A stretch of 64,000 nt of DNA, from contig NC_059477.1 in NCBI RefSeq assembly GCF_018139145.2, positions 35,691,502 through 35,755,501 on the forward strand, given 5' to 3'. Below the pieces are notes generated by a model. The model was not told the origin of the DNA and made no database searches. It saw only the letters and a list, made by a program, of their open reading frames with translations. Numbering within the stretch: position 1 is the first letter of the stretch; the number at the start of each line of letters is the position of its first letter. This stretch comes from Gymnogyps californianus (Eukaryota; Chordata; Aves; Accipitriformes; Cathartidae). The position numbers and the translations under genes are program-made. This document shows, one piece after another, positions 51,501 through 60,880 of the stretch.

Positions 51501-51979
51501 CTGGTTTTATTTACACTATCTTAATTTTTTTATACCTCTTGTTATGTTCTCTTTTATAAAGACACATATGAGGCTCCCAGCAGCATTAGCTCAGGGACTG
51601 TCTTTTTATATTTCCCATATGCAGTTGCAGACTGCCATGGAAACAATTCCTAGTCCAATTGGAAGACCTTTTTTTTAAAAATAACTTTCTCCTGGGTCCT
51701 CAGTTATTTTTATTTTTAAATATTTTGATGTGTGGGGAAGATTTTTATAAAAAGTAGCAGCAATGGACTTATGGAATGTAGTTTTAATTAAATTGCAGAA
51801 ACAGTATCTGCTACAGTACTAACAAACTATGTTATTAAAGTAATAAAAGTGAAAGAAACAATTTATTGAGGACAAAATAGAGGAAAGTGTGAGCAGAAAG
51901 ATAGCTAGTGAAAGGCAAGTAAGGGTTTGGCAGCCCTCCACGGGGCAGAGTGGAGCTGGCAAAAGTCCAGCTGGAATAT
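48528..51979. other. Unannotated DNA right of the LTR
   Basis: No exon was recognised. A purine-rich stretch at 49140-49300 and generally GC-moderate sequence yield open frames up to 144 codons (minus, 50207-50641), without domains. Confidence 0.5.
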
Positions 51980-52345
51980 GTTTCCTAATTAACTTTAATT
52001 CTCTGCTTTTAAATTCAGACTGGATTGCAATATTGTCATTTCTCTGTCATGTGCATTTCTCTTGCTGAATTCTTCTCCTGAGCAGGAATTTAACACAGAA
52101 TGGCGAGCGAGTAAATAAATAAATAAAATCAATTGCCACGAACCATTTCAGTTTTCAAGACTACAGGATATGCTTTTAATGCCCCTCTTGGAGCTTGGCG
52201 TTCAACTGCGGGAACTTCATTAACACGCTCATTAGCGCTATCTGATTCACTGCTGCAGCCTCTCACTGGGAGCTGCGAGCAGCAGCTGGGAAAGCGGATC
52301 AGCTTGAGCTAATGCATATGTTAATAACACTAATGTTGTAGCATT
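51980..52345. promoter_or_regulatory. Candidate conserved non-coding element / enhancer
   Basis: This is one of the most enhancer-like blocks in the window. TAATTA lies at 51986-51991 and a (C)TCATTAGCGCTA block at 52228-52240. An E-box CAGCTG is at 52283-52288. GAGCTAATGCATATGTTAAT begins at 52307 and combines a homeodomain core with an octamer-like ATGCATAT. CACTAATG lies at 52328-52335. The sequence is complex, unlike transposons or simple repeats, apart from a short (AAAT)n inside it. Identity as an enhancer is inference. Confidence 0.36.
52112..52128. repeat. (AAAT)n microsatellite
   Basis: About four TAAA units are visible inside the enhancer-like block. Confidence 0.8.
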
Positions 52346-52656
52346 TGGTGTTGCTGAAAGAGAGAGACAGTAAAGTATCTGTGCTGTCTCCTGCTACACT
52401 TAAAAAGAAAAAAAGACCAATGCAACATAAAATAAAGCTATCTACTAGGAATGTGTATAGTCAGTATTTATAGATTAGTGCAGTATGTTGGAAAATCAAA
52501 CACTACAATGCACACATGAAGACCCATTCAATGAATTATTCAGGAAGATCTATTGTAAAGTGCTCCACTGACAAGGAAAGCAAGCTAATGTTTCAGCAAG
52601 TTGAACTGAATCCGCCACCTCTGACCCGCCAGCCTTGCACTGTCAATAGACCTCCG
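52346..52656. other. Unannotated DNA
   Basis: No recognised feature. An A-rich segment lies at 52400-52416. No polyadenylation signal on the minus strand supports a transcript ending here. Confidence 0.5.
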
Positions 52657-53088
52657 CTAGCATAAACTCAGTTTTCCATCTGCTCTCTGCGCATTGCTGG
52701 TGGTGGCACGAAGGAGGTGCCGCCGCACCTTGGGGTCGCGCTGGAGGTCCTGCGAGGAGTCAGACAAATTAGCAACTTCTCCTTGGCCAGTGGGGAAATG
52801 AGCCAGGTTGCTCCATTCCAAAACACACTTGCATGGCTCCAAATTTGTAGATTTGAAAAGTATTTGGTCTAGCCCTGTGCGTTTGCTGCGCTGAGTGAAA
52901 TGACCAAAGTAAGCAGAAAAAGCAACCTGTTCATATTTCAGCAGCATTGCAGGCTTTCGAGATTTGTGGATGTGTGTTGGCCCATTTGAGTCCAGTTTGC
53001 TGTGAATTTCAGTGTTTCCACCATGAAAGGTGAAATTGGGATCGAAGGTGATGGGTTTTTTTGATTTACACCTGCTAGGCTTCTTCAC
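52657..53088 (-). other. Unrecognised open reading frame, probably chance
   Basis: A minus-strand frame of about 143 codons ends at a stop at 52657. It starts at GTG rather than ATG, and the same frame stays open upstream to an in-frame stop at about 53148, some 20 codons further. Just inside that point the minus-strand sequence reads CTGACACCAG followed by ACACCGGTCA, a possible splice acceptor. The translation is basic at the start (several Lys/Arg pairs) with no recognisable domain, signal peptide or membrane segment. An open frame this long is expected a few times by chance in 64 kb. It is listed because the 58-bp element at 52824-52881 falls within it and its second copy keeps a partly similar translation. 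No function is proposed. Confidence 0.12.
52824..52881. repeat. 58-bp duplicated element, copy 1
   Basis: This stretch aligns without gaps to 53829-53886 with 46 of 58 identical bases by hand count, including a perfect 17-bp core TTGAAAAGTATTTGGTC. Both copies have the same orientation and are 1005 bp apart. The similarity fades immediately on both sides. It may be two members of an unnamed old repeat family, a local duplication or a repeated regulatory module. It is not a simple repeat. Confidence 0.7.
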
Positions 53089-53828
53089 TTGTGTCCTTTT
53101 CCTGGGCCTTGGTAGGTTGACACGTGGGTCAATGACCGGTGTCTGGTGTCAGGACAGTTTCTCTGCTCCTGTTTCCCACTCACTAAAATCATGTCAATGT
53201 CGCATGAGCAAATTGTGCCTTTGGACAGCGTGGGAGAACTCTGTCGACAGTAAATGCTTCTGAAGGGGAGAGGATTAACAGTGATGAATAGTTTAAAAAG
53301 GTCGGTTGACTTTTTAATAAAAAGATCTTGTATATGCTGCCTCATAAATGTAACTTAATTCTGGTGTGAAAGGTGGTCTCAGTGCCTCTGGACATTCACC
53401 AGGGCTGAGATACTGTGTAATGTGCATCTCTCAACTCATAAATAAGTGAAACATTAATTTTGCATGAACTGCTTAAAGCTAAAATAGGTTTTCACCCCTC
53501 TTTGCCTGATCGCAGTATTGTCACCTGGTTCCTCTTATTCACATGGGATAAATCTTCACTTCTGGCCTTCAGTGTATGCTTGAACTTGTGGATTTGTCAT
53601 GCTATTTACTGTGGTTTTGTTTTCCTGCACATAGTCTCTGTTAAATACTGATACATTTTCAATTATTTTTTTAATCTGATAAAGCTTTCAGCTAATTTTA
53701 TTTGAGCTAATAAGCAGTTCACCCTTCGAAACTGTGTTTTCAGATCTTTTATCTGGAATCCTGATCTCCATTGCAAACGCTGCTTTCTGCTCACCCGCTG
53801 AGGCTTTGCACACCGAGATGATGTACAG
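53089..53828. other. Unannotated DNA between the two 58-bp copies
   Basis: No exon or repeat was recognised beyond the possible acceptor noted for the minus-strand frame. A minus-strand open frame at 53085-53345 lies in a different phase from the one at 52657-53088. Confidence 0.5.
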
Positions 53829-53886
53829 CACACTTGAGTGACTCCGTGATTCTAGACTTGAAAAGTATTTGGTCCAGCACTGGGCG
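53829..53886. repeat. 58-bp duplicated element, copy 2
   Basis: Partner of 52824-52881 in direct orientation. Of the twelve differences, seven are clustered in the first half of the element and the core is intact. In the minus-strand frame of copy 1, copy 2 also reads openly across the element but meets a stop soon after. The differences change amino acids more often than not, which argues against a conserved protein module. Confidence 0.7.
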
Positions 53887-54699
53887 GTTTTTTTCCCCTC
53901 CATATCTTTATATTCCACATTTGAATGTATCATAGTGCTGTATTGATATTACAGTGATACTGCCTTTGTACCCACAAAGTCTTTTATTGCTGTAAATGAA
54001 AGATGCCCTTCAAGTTGTGATGTGGTGACAAAATCCAAGATACTCTGTAGAGCTGCAGTACGTGAGGAGGACTAGAGTGAGAGGGATGTGGAAAGCCTCA
54101 GCTCCTTCCTTCTAATAAATTCACGCCTGGTCTGAGCATCATTTTGGTTATAACCTGTCAGGAGAAGGCTTAGCCAGCAGCAACTCTGACTGAGTCAACA
54201 GCAAATTCCCCAGTGACCTGGATACGCTTTTATTGGTACGGGGTGAATGAGTTGTGTTTAATGAAAATTATGGGGGCTTTCCTATTTACTTTACAAAGTA
54301 AAGTGCTCTGATCTTCCTCATCAGCCTTACATGGACAACTTGCCTCGTGCCGTAACTGCAAGCCCGGTTTGCGTGCCACACGAGTGGGATCTCTCTCTTA
54401 CAAACAGTTGATATTTTCAATTTTCTTTTCTGTGCTCTGTAATTACCAAGTTAAAATAAGGGCCAGGACCCCCCACTCTGCCCCTGGAGCAGTGAGAATA
54501 TTTATGGCATGAGAGTGTACATTGTGTGCGCTGACCTTTGCTATCGAGAGGACCTGTATGGGAGGTCAGGGTTGCAAAGCCGGGCACAGCCGCTCCCATC
54601 CATCAGTAAGTCACTGCAGCGCCTGCTGTGAGCCATGCGTCCGATCCGCCAAGCTGGGGTTAGTTCTCTGAGTTTTTTATTATGCCCCATCCTACACAT
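53887..54699. other. Unannotated DNA
   Basis: No gene was recognised. A perfect short inverted repeat ACTTTAC-AAA-GTAAAGT lies at 54288-54304. Confidence 0.5.
54288..54304. repeat. Short inverted repeat ACTTTAC-AAA-GTAAAGT
   Basis: Two perfect 7-bp arms lie around AAA. It is too short for a stable hairpin RNA but could be a dimer binding site. Such repeats also arise by chance. Confidence 0.5.
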
Positions 54700-54960
54700 C
54701 TAGCACTGCTGTTAAAGCCAGCATGATTGTAGCATGTTATGAATTACCTACTGTTTCTGACACGTTTGGGGACCTTGCATACAAAGTGTCATCACGGAGC
54801 CAATTTTTACTGTTGAATCAAATCCCTTAGAAACTACTTTCTAATGGAAATGATAATGAAACTTTAATTATAACTGTGCTACTTGGTTCCCTGAGCGTAC
54901 ACATCCCATTAGATGGTTTCTGCTAAGATAGTGACATCTTTCAAGCTCATTTCCAAGCAT
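54700..54960. promoter_or_regulatory. Candidate conserved non-coding element
   Basis: The block contains CATGATTGTAGCATGTTATG, GAATTACC, TCTAATGGAAATGATAATGA and CTTTAATTATAACTG, followed by CCCATTAGATGG. These are homeodomain and POU-like cores in complex, repeat-free sequence. It ends just before a 14-A run at 54964-54977. Enhancer identity is inferred from composition. Confidence 0.3.
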
Positions 54961-56436
54961 ATTAAAAAAAAAAAAAAGGATGATATTTTACCTGTGACAT
55001 GTTACAACTGTTGGTATTTTTTCTGGGTTCATCAAAATCTCATCAGCATTAATCAGAGATGTGACCAGAGAATAATATAGTTCCTTGGGTTATAGACTGA
55101 ACAGAAATATTTGCATGAGCCAGAAACATATTTTTTGATGAAGTTTTAGATTTTTAATTTTTAAAGAAATTTTCAGTACAGCAGAAGGGCTTGTAGAGAT
55201 AGTTGTTTGGGCAGTGTGCAAAACAGGTTTTATTCAGGTGATTAAGCATATTGTTCCCATGTGAATAGTAAAGGAAAAATATGGTGTAGTTTTTCCTTTC
55301 CTCACTTATGTCTGTATCACCATCCCAGGCAATAATTTTGCAAAAATGGATATTTAACTTATTTTTAATAAATGAGCCATTCCATTAGCTTCAGTTGCAG
55401 GATCTGTGGGTAGGACTAGCCATTATTTCAATTCAGAAACGTGCAGCTGGAACTAGACTACATTAACCTATTTATTAATTAGATTATTTGTAGACTAGCT
55501 ACAAAACCCCAGATCTTTTCTGCATGAGAAACACCGGGCAGTTTAACGGTTTGTGGACTAAATGCAGATCGCCGTGTGTCTCTGGTAAGAAATAATCCAG
55601 GATTATTCCAGGTGTTGGAGTGAGTTGGAATCTGATCCTTCCTGGCACGAACGGCTCATGCTCGGCTGGGGTGTCCCCTCGTGCCACCCTCTCCTTGGTG
55701 GCTTGGCATATTGAAGGGCTCTGTGCATGGAGGCAAGAGCTGGCAGAGACACAAACAGGTCCTGAAAGGGATTCATCTCTTCAGCCTCAGCACTTTGGGG
55801 TGTAACCAACACATGTAACATCACCAGCAATGATAAGCAGCTTTTAGACGGGCACCTCTGTGGACTGGTGCTGGGATGCAAACAGGCAGGTTAGCCCAAG
55901 GCACTGTCTGCTCTCAGGTGTTACATGACTCAGCTTGTCTGTCCAGGGTGGCGGATGGCAGAGTCCAGGTTTTAGAACCCAAGTCTTTGTCCTTTTCTAT
56001 GTGGACTTGAAAAAGAAGAAAAAAAACCAACCTGGTGCAATCTTTCTGATACTGCTGGCTAACAGGGATGGGAGAGGCCTTTGCAGCATTACAACACTGG
56101 AAAGTTAGGAGAGATTTTTCACTGCTGGTTTTTGAAAAGGGGAAGAAAAAAGGCAGCCACTCCAGTGCAGGAGAGTGTAAGAAAGGCCAATGATCTCAGT
56201 TTAAAATAGCCCCAGAAAGCAATTATGCTTGTGAGAAATGCAGGATTCCTGGGTACTTCTTAAGCCTGTCCTGCAGGTACAAATGTGCCTTTTTAAGTTT
56301 AACCTGCTCGTGAATCCTGCTGGGAACTCTGTTTTCTCTCCTTGGCTTTGTTGCTGTATCTTCAGCTTGTCTGTGTGAGCAATGCCAGATTGCAGTAAAG
56401 AAAAGTTGACATTACAACTTGGAATAAAGCCTTCTT

Positions 56437-56455
56437 CCCCTTGCAACACAAGGGG
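56437..56455. repeat. Short stem-loop CCCCTTG-CAACA-CAAGGGG
   Basis: Seven perfectly paired bases enclose a five-base loop. Flanking sequence does not extend the stem, so it is too short for a microRNA precursor. Confidence 0.55.
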
Positions 56456-56941
56456 CTTGCTTTTTAGAGATAAGGTTAGCACCTTGGGCTCCAGCAGTAC
56501 CCTTGAGTTAATGATTATCATATCCCAAACGCAGAACTACGGGAGTGAGGGTGGTGCCGGTAAAGGGAAAGATACTAGAGGGATGCACTGCCTTTGACGT
56601 GACAGCATATATTATCAGCTGTGAGCTGAGAGCCTGATCTGTTACTTAGTGCCTACAGTAACCTCGGTGTTACTTTGAGTGCTTTCCCTCTGCTTTCATT
56701 TCAGCTTTGTATTCCAGCTATTAATTTATATAAAATGGCGGGATCAGGAGAAGCAAGGGAAGATAATTCAGTCCAAATACCTCACTACGGGGTCAGGCCT
56801 TTGCTCCTTGCTGCTAAGCAAAGTGACAGAGGAGTTAACACATGAGCTGCGGGACAAGGTTGATGCAATGTTTCCGGGTGTGTATTACCTGTTCTGTGTG
56901 TATCAAACCCAGCCAGTGAACAGTCCAATCTTTCTGTATTT

Positions 56942-56979
56942 GAAAAAAAAAGAAAGAAGAAAAAAGAGAAAGAAAAAAA
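56942..56979. repeat. Purine (A/G) tract
   Basis: About 38 bases contain only A and G, in irregular GAAA/GAAAA units. It translates as Lys/Arg repeats in an overlapping open frame, which is low-complexity artefact. Confidence 0.85.
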
Positions 56980-57785
56980 CTGTGTATGGTGCTCAGGAGA
57001 ATATTTTAACATCTGGAATAGCCAACCTGTGTAGATCTGGTTCATCATCTTCCTAACAGGCACTTTCCTTAATGAGATAATTGGTTGCAACACAAAGTGG
57101 CTATACGAGATTGGTATAGCAGGTTGCCGCACAGTGGCTGCATGAACATCATGGCTGTAGCTGCTTAAATCATCTCACGTCACAGTGGTGCATCTTCTCG
57201 TGGTCTCAGAGCCCCTGGTCCACTCCCTGTCTGTCGTCATGTGTTCCCCCCCTGCCCCCAGCTCTGTGAGGGCTTCTCTCCCTCGAAGAGCACGCAGGGC
57301 AGCACTGTGACCTTACTCCTCACTGCCCCAGGCCTGGAAACAGGCAGCTGTCTCCCCTCAATGCCTCTCATTTGCACAGGCAAGATACAAGTCTATGTAC
57401 TGTCCTTTTAGACAGAAAAAAACCAGCTCTGCACCTGACAGTCCATGCACAATGGATTTTATGTCTGCACCATCTCAGGAGTATGGGTTATTGTCATCTC
57501 TGTTGTTCCTCTGTGTACAGGGAGATTGGCATGCAAAGACCAGGAGTTCAGGGAGAAGGGGCAGCTATGGGCTCACACTGGGGTGCAGGAAAAGCTGGGG
57601 AGGTGCAAAGCAGATTTGCACACACCAGGTTCCTTCTTGCATTGCTTGTGCAGAGCCAAACCAGGAGAGGAATGATGTCTAAATGATACCAGGTGGGTCC
57701 AGAGGGAGAGACACAAAATCAGAGGGGGGATCAGAAAGGAAGAGGTGCAAATTCCCCCTGCGTGCATGCAGGGGAGTTTGGTGCA

Positions 57786-57849
57786 GCACAACATGTGCCC
57801 AGCGCAGCGTGCACCCAGGGCAGCATGCACCCCGCACAGTGTGCCTGCT
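57786..57849. repeat. 16-bp minisatellite, four diverged copies
   Basis: Four successive 16-mers align without gaps: GCACAACATGTGCCCA, GCGCAGCGTGCACCCA, GGGCAGCATGCACCCC and GCACAGTGTGCCTGCT. The copies are imperfect, so this is an old array. It lies inside the longest open frame of the window (189 codons, minus, 57731-58300) and helps keep it open. Confidence 0.75.
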
Positions 57850-59589
57850 GTGCCAGATGGGGAAGGTGGAGAAGCAGGAGCACGCCCAGGAGAATCGGTG
57901 ACCAACTCTGTGAGCTTTCAGGGCCCTTGATCCTCCCCTGCCACACGTTATGGGGACGACCCTTCACCCATGGAGTGGTGGCACGTTGCAGTGGGGATGT
58001 CCCGGTGCAATGCAGTACTTGGTACGGAGCCTGTCCTGTGCTCTGCCGCCGCAGAGACCTTCCTCTGGGAACAGAGACTGATCCTGAATGAAAGTGCTTT
58101 GTTATTATATATATATTGGAGGATTTCTCATTTAATAATTTTGTTCTTAACATGGTACTGTTCATCTCTACTTCATGATCTCCCAATTTCAAACGAACAT
58201 GCCCTACGGAGCACCAATTTGCATGGAAATCCTTACAAATCTGGAGGGAAGTGTTGTTTGTGTCTGCAGTTTGACTTTCTACTCCATAAACTTCCTTCAA
58301 ACATAAATCTGTACAATTCCAGTAAAAAAAATAATACTATGACACATGAATTTTGTTTTAAATTAGACTCTAAGGCCTAAGCTTTAGAATTGAGTCAGGC
58401 CAAGATCTTTAAGGTCTCAGTACCTGATGTTATGAGCCTAAATACACGTTTACACATTTACCCCTCTGAACTTCCCCTCGTGCCCCTTCCTGCCCCACAT
58501 GCAGGCACCAGCAGCTGAAAAGCCCCAGCACCAGCAGCCTCCCTCCTTTTCAGGGAACAGCCTGGAATACAGAAAATCTCTGCAAACAAAGTGCACATTT
58601 TATTATACAACCTCTAAATTGCAATTTAGAAAACAAAGTAAAGGCCAGCTTCTTTTCTGGCTCCCTAAAGCTGCTGTGAAGAGAGATACACTTTGTCTTA
58701 CCAAAATATCTAATCTTATCTACAGTGTCCCTGTTTTTAATTGCTATGATAGTGTGGGAATAACAGAGAAGAATACCGACCTGTTGGTTAGGGAAGAAAC
58801 AGGGCAAACCCACCCAGCTTTCCAGGGAGGCTCTACAGAGGCTGCAGGAGCTGATTTCAGAAGTACTATGAAAGTGAAACCTGATGAACTGGAAGGACAA
58901 CCAGATTACAATGCAGGCAGGACCAAGATTTTGAATTAAAAGAAAAGTGTGTATTGGTGCACAAGCAGATACAAATAACCAAAGCCTCTTCATTTGAGGG
59001 CTTGCAGAGGAATATCTTTCTAAGGTACACTTTTATAAGCATTAAACAGTTTTTGGCACTCGTGATAATCACAAGGTCCAAAAAACCGAAGGTAGAAAAT
59101 TGCCTTTTTCTGGGAAAGAGCACTGTTAATATTGAAATCATTAAAGCAGCCAAACCGTGTGAAGGGCATCTTTATTCCCCTTTGGCACATCATGACTACA
59201 CTTCGATCAATGCAAGCTACGTCTCCACGGTTTTCTTTGTCTAAACCAGCTTTGATCAACTCAATTGCACAAATTTCTTCATGCTGCCTCCGTAGTAAAG
59301 ATGTATGCACTAGGCTGGTCGCTGGTGACCTGTCCTTATCCATACAGCCCTTATGATGAAGAAATAAGATTTAGAAATGAGATTTTTAGATGAAGAAATA
59401 ACATTTAGATCTCAGCGGATTCAGCGAAAGGACACGATTGTGAATTGCTGCCTGTCACTGGAGCTGCTGGGGTTTATTCCAGCCAGTGGCATGGGGTACC
59501 CGCTCCTTCGCGTGGCCACTGGCAAAATGTGAAAACTTCATCCCTTTTCAAGAGGAGAGCCATAAACAAAAGACTGGTGGTTAAATGGA
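57850..59589. other. Unannotated DNA
   Basis: No exon was recognised, although both strands carry open frames of 136-147 codons (for example 58499-58939 plus and 58550-58993 minus, almost exactly antisense). Mutually antisense frames of equal length are typical of stop-poor non-coding sequence. No domain was recognised in either. Confidence 0.5.
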
Positions 59590-59960
59590 AATGCCTCCTG
59601 CGGTCGTCGTGGGCTGAGCAGGCTGGGTCCAGCCAGGTTTGGCAGCCCGGGGCAGGAGGGGAGGTTTCAGGAGCGCAGGTTTGGCGGGAGCAGCCGGTCC
59701 CTGCGGCACCAGGAAAGGGAGAGAGGGGTCTGTAACGGGGGGGGGGAGAAGAGGAGGATTCAACGGGCAGAAAAAAACACCTGCTTTTAAGGGGTGGGTA
59801 GAGAGAAGGTTCAGCTGATAAAATGCTTTTGTTTTTAATCTCCTGCTTGAACTGGTGACTCTGCTTTTCTCTCCCTCGTTGCTGTCCCCAGCCGGAGCAG
59901 GGTGCCTCCCGGCCGGGCGGCCGAGCCTTTCCCTCTCACCTGCCCCAGGCAAAGCAGAGA
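59590..59960. promoter_or_regulatory. Moderate CpG cluster
   Basis: Roughly 19 CpGs in about 370 bases by hand count, in two GC-rich halves (59600-59720 and 59890-59960) separated by an A/G-rich stretch with a run of ten G. This is weaker than the island at 32.9-33.2 kb and would fail stricter island definitions. It lies about 100 bases left of an enhancer-like block. Confidence 0.35.
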
Positions 59961-60044
59961 AGCAGCGGGGAAGGACACAGGAGACGTACAAAACTCTGGC
60001 ATGCATGGAGAGTAAATCAGGGTGTTAAACAAAAGCTCTGCTCT

Positions 60045-60440
60045 CAGCTGGCTAATGTTTCAAAGGAAAATATTTCAAACGCCGAGAGTGATTGTGCAGT
60101 TAGCCGGTGATGCAATTACATGGCTGTAAGCTGTAGAAACTCTTTCAATGTGGCACATATTAAACCTTTCAGAGGTAGTGCTTTGATTTTTAATTTTACG
60201 CTGTTGGCAGGCAATCAGGGTCTTTAATAGTATGGGGGCCAGAGGGAAAATGTTTCAAAACAGCAAGGATCTTATCATAGTGTGCAATTAATGAATAATT
60301 ATTAAAAACCAGAAATAGCTGGAAGAGCAGGCAAGAGGTGGCAATGCAATTCTCTGGTTTCAGGCCTATAATGAAATCTCAAGAGAAGGAAGTATGATAT
60401 GCAGCTTCGTGCAATTAAAGCTGGGATTTTTTCCCCCTAG
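60045..60440. promoter_or_regulatory. Candidate conserved non-coding element / enhancer
   Basis: The block has GCTGGCTAATGTTTC, TGCAATTACATGG, a TCF/LEF-like CTTTGAT (60181-60187) followed by TTTTAATTTTACG, then GTGCAATTAATGAATAATTA starting at 60282 (near-palindromic homeodomain sites), and GCAATTAAAGCTGGG. It is repeat-free and complex. With 51980-52345 it is the most enhancer-like segment in the window. No computed conservation is available. Confidence 0.36.
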
Positions 60441-60754
60441 TTGAAAGATCAGTGATCTTGAAAAAATATACCCGTCACTTGGTTTTGTTTTCAAGTCGTT
60501 TAATTGTCGTGGTAAAGCATTTAACATCTAACAAGCATGGAGACAAGCTTCTGTAAATTATGGAATTTTAGGGTTCTTTTCTTTAAACTGTAAGAATTTT
60601 TTTTTTTTTTTAATGTTTGAAAAGAAGTCTGTCAGCATAGTCTGAATGTGTTAACCATGGGAAAGGGCTGCAGTAATGCTTTCCCATTGCTCTGGCTGGT
60701 AAGTTTGTCCAGGAAGACATCAGAGCTGAGAAAGAAAGGCTTCATGTGGACATC
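60441..60754. other. Unannotated DNA
   Basis: Contains the longest T run of the window (16 T, 60597-60612). Nothing else was recognised. Confidence 0.55.
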
Positions 60755-60880
60755 CAGGTCTGTTTGATGCTCTGCCACAGGACAGTGCTCTCTCTGTGAT
60801 GTTGGGGAAATTTCTTAACACCTGTGGTGTCTTCCTATTTCTAATCTATTAATAAAAGAGCAAGAAAAAATACCTGTTGC
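60755..60880 (+). repeat. MIR/CORE-SINE-like remnant, sense
   Basis: Plus-strand blocks follow the MIR order. GATGCTCTGCCACAGGACAG is equivalent to 'gctctgccacttac'. TCTGTGATGTTGGGGAAATT matches 'ctgtgtgaccttgggcaaat', TCTTAACACCTGTGGTGTCT matches 'acttaacctctctgtgcct', and TTCTAATCTATTAATAAAAG sits in the 'tcatctgtaaaatgg' position. The agreement over four consecutive blocks is good although the copy is diverged. Confidence 0.65.

Larger units (their letters stand above)
54961..57785. other. Unannotated DNA
   Basis: Begins with a 14-A run (54964-54977). No exon was recognised. A short stem-loop CCCCTTG-CAACA-CAAGGGG lies at 56437-56455, and a purine tract is listed separately. Open frames up to 125 codons (plus, 56679-57056) end in translated purine repeat, which argues against coding. 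Confidence 0.5.

Noticed and set aside
56437..56455. Stem-loop as a microRNA precursor
   Set aside because: The stem is only seven base pairs and does not extend into the flanks.
56679..57056. 125-codon plus-strand frame ending in a Lys/Arg-rich stretch
   Set aside because: The basic stretch is a translated A/G simple repeat.
57731..58300. Longest open frame (189 codons, minus)
   Set aside because: No domain, no homology recognised, about one frame of this length is expected by chance, and it covers a 16-bp minisatellite.
58395..58425. GATCTTTAAGGTC resembling a CR1 3' end
   Set aside because: The CR1 terminal octamer repeats and the preceding CR1 sequence are missing; a 13-base match is not enough.
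58499..58993. Mutually antisense frames of 146 and 147 codons
   Set aside because: Both strands open over the same bases indicates locally stop-poor sequence rather than two genes.
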